A DNA stretch of 64,000 bases from CAZFLM01 sp964519955 (lineage in GTDB: Bacteria > Armatimonadota > Chthonomonadetes > Chthonomonadales > CAJBBX01): NCBI GenBank assembly GCA_964519955.1, contig CAZFLM010000020.1, positions 25,787-89,786 on the forward strand, read 5' to 3'. This document shows positions 17,387-24,593 of the stretch, in pieces (within the stretch, counting starts at the first letter, position 1; each line of letters begins with the position of its first letter). Made by a program: the position numbers and the translations under genes. The notes under the pieces were generated by a model. The model was not told the DNA's origin and ran no database searches. It saw only the letters and a list, made by a program, of their open reading frames with translations.

Positions 17387-18667
17387 CTAGAGCTTCCAGC
17401 CCTGCCGGTACGGTTCCCGGATGAACGGGGCCGCCTCGGGACAGTCGATGACCTTGAAGCGCTTACTGTCCCACTCCAGCGGCTTGCCCGCCCGGTAGGC
17501 CACGTTGCCCAGCAGCACGGTCTCCGTCAGCTCACCGGCGTAGTCGAAGTTGCACAGCGTCTTGCCGCCGGTCCTGATGGCGTTGAGCCACTCGGCATGG
17601 TGGCCGATCGAGTCGGGGATGGTCTTCGGTGGCGGTGTGAAGCCGGCGAAGTCCTTCTCCGGCAGCAGCACATGCTTCTCATAGTCCGAGATGAGCATGC
17701 CCTTCTCGCCTACGAACAGCGTCCCATTGCCCCACGCCGGCAGCACCCCGTCGGCGAAGTAGTGCGGCCGCTCCTCGCCGTGGTACCACGTGAGCTTCAC
17801 GGCCGGCTTGTCGCCACGGGCGGGGAAGTCGTACTTCACGATCAGCCAGGCCGGCGTCGACTCCGGGTGCACCGGCGGCCCCTCGGCTTCCACGCGGGTC
17901 GCGGCGCCGAGCCCAAGCGCCCACTTCGGCAGGTCGATGTGGTGACACGCCAGGTCCGCCAGCGTGCCGCCGCCGAACGCCCACCAGGCGCGCCAACTGA
18001 ACGGGGCATAGGCCGGGTGGTACGACCGGTAGGGCGCGGGGCCAAGCCAGAGGTCCCAGTCGAGCCCGGCGGGTACCGGCGGCGTGTCCGTCGGCCGGTC
18101 GCCCGCGGACCGGCTGCCTCCAACCCACACGTGGACCTCGTTGATCGGGCCGATCGCGCCGGACTGCACCAACTCGACGACGCGCCGGTAGTTGAGGCCC
18201 GCGTGGATCTGCGTGCCCATCTGCGTGACGCGCTTGTGCTCCCGCGCGAGTCTCGAAATGGTGCGCGTCTCGGTCACGTTGTGCGTCAGCGGCTTCTCGC
18301 AGTAGACGTGGATACCGGCCCGCAGGGCATAGGCCGTGGCGACCGCATGCGTGTGGTCCGGCGTGCAGACGCACACCGCGTCGAGGCCCCCCGCGTCGAT
18401 CATCTTGCGGAAGTCCGAGTACGTCTTCGCCCCGGGGAACTTCTCAGCGACGCCGCCGAGGATCTTGGCGTCCACGTCGCACAGCGCGACCATGTTCTCG
18501 CCGCTGACGCCCCCGACGCTGTAGCCGCCCTGGCCGCCCACGCCGATGACGCCCACGTTCAGCTTGTCCGAACGCCCCATGGCCCGTGCTCCTCTACCGG
18601 CCGCCAGTCCCGCCGCAACCGCACCAGCGCCGACGATGAACTCGCGCCGCCCAATCTGCTGGCTCAT
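17387..18667 (-). CDS. Tat-exported Gfo/Idh/MocA family oxidoreductase
   Basis: A 426-residue exported oxidoreductase. ATG 18667 is preceded by GGAGGAACT and gives the twin-arginine signal IGRREFIVGAGAVAAG (5-20). The dinucleotide fold begins KLNVGVIGVGGQGGYS (35-50) and the signature CEKPLTHN is at 123-130. GGGTLADLACHHIDLPKW carries the catalytic His pair, and a large C-terminal domain with WYHGEERP and GEKGMLISDYE is typical of the exported Planctomycete/Armatimonad-type subgroup. It is the last gene of a - strand group with a tandem DUF1080 protein and two xylose-isomerase-like proteins. This group resembles known gene sets for glycoside 3-oxidation followed by elimination and hydration. 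In that scheme this enzyme would oxidise C3 of a sugar unit. The reaction is inferred. Confidence 0.92.
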   Translation of the reverse strand: MSQQIGRREFIVGAGAVAAGLAAGRGARAMGRSDKLNVGVIGVGGQGGYSVGGVSGENMVALCDVDAKILGGVAEKFPGAKTYSDFRKMIDAGGLDAVCVCTPDHTHAVATAYALRAGIHVYCEKPLTHNVTETRTISRLAREHKRVTQMGTQIHAGLNYRRVVELVQSGAIGPINEVHVWVGGSRSAGDRPTDTPPVPAGLDWDLWLGPAPYRSYHPAYAPFSWRAWWAFGGGTLADLACHHIDLPKWALGLGAATRVEAEGPPVHPESTPAWLIVKYDFPARGDKPAVKLTWYHGEERPHYFADGVLPAWGNGTLFVGEKGMLISDYEKHVLLPEKDFAGFTPPPKTIPDSIGHHAEWLNAIRTGGKTLCNFDYAGELTETVLLGNVAYRAGKPLEWDSKRFKVIDCPEAAPFIREPYRQGWKL

Positions 18668-18746
18668 AGTTCCTCCATCCGACAGTGGCAGGAGTAAGGG
18701 ACAGCACGTACCGAACCCGCCGCCCATACTCCCGCACGAGCCCACG

Positions 18747-18774
18747 TTCGACCTTCGACCTTCGACCCTCGACC
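18747..18774. repeat. TTCGACC heptamer repeat
   Basis: Four near-exact tandem TTCGACC units lie in the 114-bp gap between the DUF1080 gene and the oxidoreductase gene. They are a simple tandem repeat with no visible coding role. Confidence 0.6.
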
Positions 18775-18781
18775 GGACCCC

Positions 18782-20038
18782 CTACTTCCGCGGGATCTCC
18801 CGGATGTAGATGTTCCTGAACCACAGGTTGCTGCCGTGATGCTGCAGTTCGATTTGGCCGGTCGGGTAGATCGGCTTGTCGCGCTCCCAGTAGTTCTCCA
18901 TGGTCACGTTGTTCACGATCAGCTTGTCGTTCAGGTGGATCGTGACCTTCTCGCCGACCATCAGGATGCGGAACCGGTTCCACTGCTCCGGCGGGTTGTC
19001 CGCCTTCTCCGTGGGGTTGCTGGGGTTCTTCTGGTTGTTGTAGAGCCCGCCGGAGCCCAGCGGGTTGTCCCAGATCTGCACCTGTGGGCTGCCGCGCAGG
19101 TAGATGCCGCTGTCGCCGCCCGGCTCAATCTTCCAGTCCACCAGCATCTCGAAGTCGGCGTAGTCCTTCACGGTGCACAGGCTGCTGTTCTTGCCGTCGT
19201 ACGTGATGCAGCCGTCCTTGACGGACCAGTGCTTCAGCGCCTCGGTCGTCGCCTTGGCGATGGCGTCGGTCAACTCCTGCGGCGACATCTTGGCGCGGGC
19301 CGGCGGATCGGCGACCAGCCCCTTCCACCCGTTCAGCGTCTTGCCGTCGAACAGGGCGGTGAAGCCGGCCGGCGGTACGTTGTCCTTCTCCGGCTTGGAG
19401 AGGTCCTTCACGCGGATGTTGCGGAACTCGACCAGGCTGCCGTGCCCGAGGAAGCCGATGTGTCCGGTGGTGCGGCGGAAGCCCGGGTGCACGAGCAGCG
19501 TCTCGGCGTCGGTCACCGTGTTCAGGTCGGCGTCGACGATCGGGAATCCGTTCAGCTTGATGCGCATCTTGCGGCCGATGGCGCTGATCTCGTAGCTATT
19601 CCACTGGCCGACGGGCTTCAGATGGCCGCGGATCGTGGGCACAACCTTGTAGATGGAGCCGCAGTACTGGCCCGGCTCCAGGTTCGCGTACATCGGCGCG
19701 GTGTCGTCGAGCACCTGTACTTCCATGCCGGCGTACGCCGCGTCACCCTCGAGCGGGGCGCGGATGCCGATGCCGTTGTTGCCGCCCGCCGAGAGCCGGA
19801 AGTCGCAGCGGAAGATGAAGTCGGCGTACTCCTTCTCCGTGTACAGGTTGCCGCCGCCGTCTGCGGGGCACACCAGCGCGCCGTCCTTGACGACGTAGCC
19901 GGGGCCGTGGCCGCCGACGAGGGTCCATCCGTTCAGGGTCTTGCCGTCGAACAGCGAGGTGAACCCTCGCTCGACAGCGGCGGCCGGCCGGGCTGCCAGG
20001 AGTACGACGGCCGCCGCGAGAACTGCTAGTCTGCGCAT
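18782..20038 (-). CDS. exported protein with two tandem DUF1080 (3-keto-glycoside lyase/hydratase) domains
   Basis: A 418-residue protein with a signal peptide (MRRLAVLAAAVVLLAARPAA) and two DUF1080 (PF06439) domains, at about 26-213 and 226-416. Each begins with the same FTxLFDGKTLNGW block and ends with a FRNIxIRE/VKDL block. Members of this family cleave 3-keto-glycosides by beta-elimination or hydrate the resulting 2-hydroxy-3-keto-glucal. The first domain has GNNGIGIRAP and a long insert with GQYCGSIY. The second has GGDSGIYLRG and a distinct loop with NPSNPTEKADNPPEQW. The two halves have therefore diverged and may carry different steps. It starts at ATG 20038 (AAGGAACCCAAC upstream), only 10 bp after the exported isomerase-like gene, so the two are probably one transcript. 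Confidence 0.9.
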   Translation of the reverse strand: MRRLAVLAAAVVLLAARPAAAVERGFTSLFDGKTLNGWTLVGGHGPGYVVKDGALVCPADGGGNLYTEKEYADFIFRCDFRLSAGGNNGIGIRAPLEGDAAYAGMEVQVLDDTAPMYANLEPGQYCGSIYKVVPTIRGHLKPVGQWNSYEISAIGRKMRIKLNGFPIVDADLNTVTDAETLLVHPGFRRTTGHIGFLGHGSLVEFRNIRVKDLSKPEKDNVPPAGFTALFDGKTLNGWKGLVADPPARAKMSPQELTDAIAKATTEALKHWSVKDGCITYDGKNSSLCTVKDYADFEMLVDWKIEPGGDSGIYLRGSPQVQIWDNPLGSGGLYNNQKNPSNPTEKADNPPEQWNRFRILMVGEKVTIHLNDKLIVNNVTMENYWERDKPIYPTGQIELQHHGSNLWFRNIYIREIPRK

Positions 20039-20048
20039 GTTGGGTTCC

Positions 20049-20930
20049 TTACTTCGCTGGTTCGAGCTTCTTGAGGGCGTCCTTCAGGCCGGCCAGGCTC
20101 TTCTCGATGCAGTCCATCGGCGTGGTCGCCGGGCTCTCGGCCTCGACGATCAGCCACCGCGTCCGCCCCATCTTCTTCAGGTCGGTGAGCGCCTTGGTCC
20201 AGTCGATGTCGCCCTGGCCGATGATGGCCTTGTCGTTCGTCTTGGAGTACTCCTTGACGTGAACGGTGCCCTGGCGGCCCTGGTACTGGGTCAGGTAGGG
20301 GATCGGGTCGACGCCCGCGCTCTTCGTGTTGCCGAAGTCGAGCTGCATGATGACGCGGCGGTCCGTGTTGCCGAAGAACACGTCCCAGCCCAGGCTGCCG
20401 TCCTCGAGCTTCTTGAAGTCGCCCGCGTGGCTGTGGTAGCCCACGAACATGTTCTCGGCGCGCAGCTTCTCGTTGATCTCGTTGAAGAGCTTGGCCGTCT
20501 CCAGCCACGCCGCCTTGTCCTTCGTGCGCTCGCCAGGCAGGCCCGGCACGATCAGGTAGCGGTTGCCGATGGTCTTGTTGAACGCGATGGTCTTCGCCAG
20601 GTTGTCGCCCATCAGCGTGTCGAGGCCGGTGTGGGTGCCGCAGCACTTGAGGCCGGCGTCGTCGAGCATCTTCTTCAGCTCCTCGGCCGACTTGCCGTAG
20701 TAGCCCGCGAACTCGACGCCGGCATAGCCCATCTTGCCGACCGCCTTCAGCACGCCGGCGAGGTCCTTGGCGCAGTCGTCGCGGACCGAGTAGAGCTGCA
20801 CGCCGATCTGCCACGGCCGGGGCGTGCGGGGGCGCTGCGGGCCCGCCGGCGGGTCCTGCGCCAGCGCCTGCACGGCGCACCCGAGGAGCAGCGCGAGCGT
20901 CAGAGCGACTAGTGATCTCCGTCCTGTCAT
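20049..20930 (-). CDS. exported sugar phosphate isomerase/epimerase-like protein
   Basis: A 293-residue xylose-isomerase-like TIM-barrel protein with an N-terminal export signal (MTGRRSLVALTLALLLGC, cleavage likely after QALA; the cysteine at 18 does not form a clean lipobox). The barrel opens WQIGVQLYSVRDDCAKDL. Candidate metal ligands are E in GVEFAGYYG, H in THTGLD and GYHSHAGDF, D in MQLDFGN, H in TVHVKEY and E in LIVEAES. It is closely related to the adjacent cytoplasmic protein at 21010, as many blocks such as DDCAKDL, GLKCCGTHTG and LIVPGLPGE are shared. In characterised 3-keto-glycoside systems a member of this superfamily hydrates the 3-keto-glucal intermediate. The exported version could do this beside the DUF1080 protein encoded 10 bp downstream. 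Confidence 0.88.
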   Translation of the reverse strand: MTGRRSLVALTLALLLGCAVQALAQDPPAGPQRPRTPRPWQIGVQLYSVRDDCAKDLAGVLKAVGKMGYAGVEFAGYYGKSAEELKKMLDDAGLKCCGTHTGLDTLMGDNLAKTIAFNKTIGNRYLIVPGLPGERTKDKAAWLETAKLFNEINEKLRAENMFVGYHSHAGDFKKLEDGSLGWDVFFGNTDRRVIMQLDFGNTKSAGVDPIPYLTQYQGRQGTVHVKEYSKTNDKAIIGQGDIDWTKALTDLKKMGRTRWLIVEAESPATTPMDCIEKSLAGLKDALKKLEPAK

Positions 20931-21009
20931 GGTCTGTTATCTCCCATCACCATTGCGGTGTGTATCTACCGTATACCCGGCCCCAATCCCCAAGTCCCAA
21001 GTCCCGCCG

Positions 21010-21762
21010 TCACTTGCCCATCGCCCGCAGGTTCTGCAGGCACTTGCCCACGCAGTCCAGCGGCGGCAGGGCGTAGCTCTCTTGCTCCACGATGTACCAC
21101 TGCGTCGCGCCACTCGTCTCGCACAGGTCGAAGATCGTCTGCCAGGGCACCTGCCCCTCGCCGATCAGCGCCTTGTCGTAGCCAGCGGCATACTCCTTGA
21201 GATGGACAGTCAGCGCGCGCCCTGGGTATCGCTTGAGGAACGGCACGATGTCCGCGCCCCCGTGCATCGCGTTGCCGGAGTCGAGCTGCATCACCACGTC
21301 CCGCACCGTGTTGCCGAAGAACGTGTCCCAGGGCATCTCACCGTCGAGCGGCGTGAACTCGGTAAAGTGGTTGTGGTAGCCGACGTACATGCCCTGTGCG
21401 CGCGCCTTCGCGGACACCTCGTTGAAGATCGCGGCGGTCTTCTGCCAGGCGGCGCGGGTCTGCGTGTACTCGCCGGGGAGCCCCGGAACGATGAGGAACG
21501 GGTTGCCGAGGGTCTTGTTGAAGTCGATCGCCTTCTGCAGCTCGTCCCCGAGCACTGTGTCGATGCCCGTGTGCGTGCCGCAGCACTTCAGGCCAAGGTC
21601 GTCGAGGATCGTCTTCAACTCCACCGCGCTGCGGCCGTGGTAGCCGGCGAACTCGACGCCGTCGTAGCCCATCTTCGCGACGGCGGCCAGCGAGCCGGGC
21701 AGGTCCTTCGCGCAGTCGTCGCGGATGGAGTAGAGCTGCAGTGCGATCGGTATCTTGGACAT
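21010..21762 (-). CDS. cytoplasmic sugar phosphate isomerase/epimerase-like protein
   Basis: A 250-residue paralogue of the neighbouring exported protein, without a signal peptide. ATG 21762 follows AAGGAGACACCG and the protein opens MSKIPIALQLYSIRDDC. The same ligand-type motifs appear: GVEFAGYHG, THTGID, GYHNHFTEF, MQLDSGN, TVHLKEY and YIVEQES. It is first in the - strand order (isomerase, exported isomerase, DUF1080 protein, oxidoreductase), with 79 bp to the next gene. Pairing of cytoplasmic and exported paralogues suggests that the same type of intermediate is handled on both sides of the membrane. The exact reaction is not known. Confidence 0.88.
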   Translation of the reverse strand: MSKIPIALQLYSIRDDCAKDLPGSLAAVAKMGYDGVEFAGYHGRSAVELKTILDDLGLKCCGTHTGIDTVLGDELQKAIDFNKTLGNPFLIVPGLPGEYTQTRAAWQKTAAIFNEVSAKARAQGMYVGYHNHFTEFTPLDGEMPWDTFFGNTVRDVVMQLDSGNAMHGGADIVPFLKRYPGRALTVHLKEYAAGYDKALIGEGQVPWQTIFDLCETSGATQWYIVEQESYALPPLDCVGKCLQNLRAMGK

Positions 21763-22111
21763 CGGTGTCTCCTTGAGCGGTACAAGCCCGCGCTCCAGTG
21801 CGGCCGGGCCATTCGGACTGTTGGCCGCGGGCGCGCGCGTTTCCTGCCGCATTCGGCAGCGCGTCGGGGTACCACGGGGTATCGGTGACGGCAGGGGGCG
21901 GCACTGCGCATCGCGATCGGTGGGCATGCGAGCGGTGGCGTCGTCGTGCCGGACGGTGGGCTCGCACCTCGCGACGGCGCCCCGGCGGAGATCGCCGTCG
22001 CCAACGCGGACGTGAACCCGGCGCTGGCGCTGGAGATGGCCGCGTGGGATGCTGCCGGCGACGAAGCGTGGCGCCTGGTTGCCCAGTGGGAGCGCGACCT
22101 CTGACGGCGCC
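21763..22111. other. 349-bp gap between isomerase cluster and hyp operon
   Basis: The gap holds the upstream region of the isomerase cluster and, on the + strand, a possible gene remnant (separate entry). I see no repeat family and no RNA gene. Confidence 0.6.
21889..22104 (+). pseudogene. possible remnant of a small protein gene
   Basis: After a TGA at 21886 this frame is open for 71 codons. It reads like protein in its second half, with GAPAEIAVANADVNPALAL followed by EMAAWDAAGDEAWRLVAQWE and a TGA at 22102. The ending, an acidic amphipathic helix with spaced tryptophans, resembles small antitoxin-type or accessory proteins, but I do not recognise a family. No ATG begins it and there is no ribosome site. 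The only starts are a late GTG and an ATG at the helix. It is best read as the 3' end of a decayed gene, or as chance. It may overlap nothing else functional. Confidence 0.3.
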
Positions 22112-23233
22112 CTAGCAGATCCGCGGCAACTGCTCCCCGCTCATCATGTCCACGATCCGGTTCGCGCCGATGCGGCTGCGCAGCACCACCAGGCGGTCCG
22201 CATCCGTTCCGACCTGCCCGATGCGCACCGCCCCCTCGCCGTGCGGCAGCGCCCGCAGCACCTCCACGGCGCGCTCCGCGTCCTCGCCCGCCACGAACGC
22301 CACGAACCGCCCCTCGTTCGCCACATAGAGCGGGTCGAACCCCAGGATCTCGCAGGCGCCCCGCACGTCGTCGCGCACCGGGATGCTCGCCTCGTCGACG
22401 CGGATGCGCGCGCCGGACGCCTCGGCGATCTCCACGAGTGCGCTCGCCAGGCCGCCGCGGGTCAGGTCGCGCAGGCAGCGGACGCGGATGCCGGCGTCCA
22501 GCAGCGCTGCTACCAGGTGGTTGAGCGGCGCGCAGTCGCTCTCGATCTCCGACTCGAACTCAAGCCCCTCGCGCACCGCCATGATCGCCATGCCGTGGCG
22601 CCCCAGGTCCCCGTTGATGAGCACCGCGTCGCCTGGCTGCACGGAGGTCGGCGCGATGTCCAGGTCGTGCGCGATGACGCCGACGCCCGCCGTGTTGATG
22701 AACACCCCGTCCGCCTTGCCGCGGTCGACCACCTTGGTGTCGCCTGTGACGATGCTGACGCCCGCCGCGTCGGCCGCCACACGCATGGAGCGAGCGATGG
22801 CCCACAGCTCCTCCATCGGCAGGCCTTCCTCGATGACGAAGCCCGCGGTGAGGTAGAGCGGCTGCGCGCCACACATCGCGAGGTCGTTCACGGTGCCATC
22901 CACCGCGAGCGTGCCGATGTTGCCGCCCGGGAAGAATCGGGGGCGCACCACGTACGAGTCGGTCGTCATCGCCAGACGCGCGCCGGCCGGCGTCTCGAAG
23001 ACCGCGCCATCGTGCCGGCGGTCGAGCAGGGGGTTGGAGAAGGCTGCGCCGAACAGGCGCGCGATCAGGTCGTTCATCAGCCGCCCGCCGCCGCCGTGGG
23101 CCATCATTACGTGCGGGTAGTCGCTGATGGGCAGCGGGCAGGAGAGCGTCATCTCGCGAGGAGCGGGCCCGCCTTGGACCGCCGGCGCCCTCGCCGGCAG
23201 ACCTCGGACCTCGTCATCGGGTTGCATCGTCAT
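22112..23233 (-). CDS. hypE: hydrogenase maturation protein HypE
   Basis: HypE receives a carbamoyl group from HypF on its C-terminal cysteine and dehydrates it to a thiocyanate, the source of CN- for the [NiFe] active site. The 373-residue protein has the PurM-like ATP-binding fold, with MAHGGGGRLMNDLI and LAMTTDSYVVRPRFFPGGNIG-type segments, GDTKVV and RDLTRGGLA. It ends in LPRIC, the essential C-terminal cysteine. ATG 23233 overlaps the hypD stop in an ATGA, so the two are translationally coupled. An in-frame ATG at 23227 is the alternative. It is the last gene of the operon, and its N-terminal extension of about 30 residues before MTLSCPLPIS is longer than in most homologues. Confidence 0.97.
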   Translation of the reverse strand: MTMQPDDEVRGLPARAPAVQGGPAPREMTLSCPLPISDYPHVMMAHGGGGRLMNDLIARLFGAAFSNPLLDRRHDGAVFETPAGARLAMTTDSYVVRPRFFPGGNIGTLAVDGTVNDLAMCGAQPLYLTAGFVIEEGLPMEELWAIARSMRVAADAAGVSIVTGDTKVVDRGKADGVFINTAGVGVIAHDLDIAPTSVQPGDAVLINGDLGRHGMAIMAVREGLEFESEIESDCAPLNHLVAALLDAGIRVRCLRDLTRGGLASALVEIAEASGARIRVDEASIPVRDDVRGACEILGFDPLYVANEGRFVAFVAGEDAERAVEVLRALPHGEGAVRIGQVGTDADRLVVLRSRIGANRIVDMMSGEQLPRIC

Positions 23234-24339
23234 TCGGTAGCCCCAGTCGGCGCGCCGGCTCGCCGGTAGCGGTAGTAGGCGGCGCAGGCGCCCTCGTTCG
23301 AGACCATCGTCGCGCCGAGGGGATGCTCCGGTGTGCAGCGCGTGCCGAATGCCGGGCACTCGCCGGGCTTGCGCACGCCCTGCAGCACCAGGCCGCTGAT
23401 GCACTCGCCGGCATGCTCCTCAGCGTAGGTCGCCGCGCCGAACCGGTTCTCCGCATCGTACGCGGCGTACTCGTCGCGGATCGCCAGGCCGCTGTTCGGG
23501 ATGAAGCCGATGCCGCGCCACTTGCGGTCCGCCACGCGGAAGACGCGGTCGATGGCGTCCTGCGCCGGCCGGTTCCCCTCGCGGGTGACGACGCGCGCGT
23601 AGGCGTTCTCGACGACGGGCCGCCCCTCTTCGAGCAGCCTCACGCACGTCGCGATGCCGCGCAGGATGTCCGTCGGCTCGAAGCCGGTCACCGCGATCGG
23701 CACACGGTACTTCTCGGCGAGCGGGTCGTACTCGTGGTAGCCCATCACGGCGCACACGTGCCCCGCCGCGAGGAACCCCTGAACCAGCGAGTCCGGCGAG
23801 GAGAGGATGGTCTCGATGGCCGGCGGCACGCGCACGTGCGACACGAGCAGAGTGAAGTTGCCCAGGCCCTGCGCCGCCGCCTGCAGCACGGTCATCGCGT
23901 TCGCCGGGGCGGTGGTCTCGAACCCGACCGCGAAGAAGACGACCTGCCGGTCCGGGTTCTCGGCGGCGATACGCACGGCGTCAAGCGGGGAGTAGACCAT
24001 CCGCACGTCGCCGCCGGTCGCCTTGACGGAGAGCAGGTCGCGGGCGGTCCCGGGCACGCGCAGCATGTCGCCGAACGAGCAGAAGGTGACTTCGGGGCGG
24101 CTCGCGATCTCGACGGCCTTGTCGATCAACTCGACGGGCGTCACGCACACCGGGCAGCCGGGCCCGTGGATCAGGGTGATCTCCGGGGGGAGCAGTTCGT
24201 CGACGCCGAAGCGGACGATGGCGTGCGTCTGGCCGCCGCACACCTCCATGATGCGCCAGGGCCGCGTGACGGTGCGGCGGATCTCGGCAGCCAGACGGGC
24301 GGCGTCCTCGGGGTCGCGATACTCGTCGACGAACCTCAT
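23230..24339 (-). CDS. hypD: hydrogenase maturation protein HypD
   Basis: HypD is the [4Fe-4S] scaffold on which, with HypC, the Fe(CN)2CO unit of [NiFe] hydrogenase is assembled. The 369-residue protein has the expected conserved blocks: EVCGGQTHAIVRFG (33-46), HGPGCPVCVTP, FFAVGFETTAPA, GYHEYDPLAEKYRVPIAVTG and the cysteine cluster in the C-terminal third (HAGECISG, CPAFGTRCTPEHPLGA, EGAC). Length and motif order are normal. ATG 24339 overlaps the hypC stop by 4 bp, and its own stop overlaps hypE. Confidence 0.98.
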   Translation of the reverse strand: MRFVDEYRDPEDAARLAAEIRRTVTRPWRIMEVCGGQTHAIVRFGVDELLPPEITLIHGPGCPVCVTPVELIDKAVEIASRPEVTFCSFGDMLRVPGTARDLLSVKATGGDVRMVYSPLDAVRIAAENPDRQVVFFAVGFETTAPANAMTVLQAAAQGLGNFTLLVSHVRVPPAIETILSSPDSLVQGFLAAGHVCAVMGYHEYDPLAEKYRVPIAVTGFEPTDILRGIATCVRLLEEGRPVVENAYARVVTREGNRPAQDAIDRVFRVADRKWRGIGFIPNSGLAIRDEYAAYDAENRFGAATYAEEHAGECISGLVLQGVRKPGECPAFGTRCTPEHPLGATMVSNEGACAAYYRYRRAGAPTGATE

Positions 24340-24593
24340 TCCTCGGGCCCCGCCAGGTCCTTCAGCTCGTCGATCTGCCGCAGGTACTCGAAGACCTCCT
24401 GCGCCTCGGCCTCGTCCACGCGGTTCAGCGCGAACCCGGCGTGGACAATGACGTACTCGCCGATCTGGATGTCGGGCACATAGGCGAGGCTGACCTGCTT
24501 CTGGATGCCGCCGAAGCTCACCTTGCCCGAGCGCTGCAGCACGTTGTCGCTGTCCTGGATCGAGACGACCTTACCCGGTACCGCCAAGCACAT
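24336..24593 (-). CDS. hypC: hydrogenase maturation chaperone HypC
   Basis: HypC carries iron and the Fe-ligand complex from HypD to the hydrogenase large-subunit precursor. The 85-residue protein begins MCLAVPG, the family's invariant start with the functional Cys2. It has GEYVIVHAGFAL in the middle, with the conserved histidine, and an acidic helical C-terminus. Its start lies 23 bp inside the end of hypF and its stop overlaps hypD, so it is embedded in a tightly coupled run of genes. Confidence 0.98.
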   Translation of the reverse strand: MCLAVPGKVVSIQDSDNVLQRSGKVSFGGIQKQVSLAYVPDIQIGEYVIVHAGFALNRVDEAEAQEVFEYLRQIDELKDLAGPEE

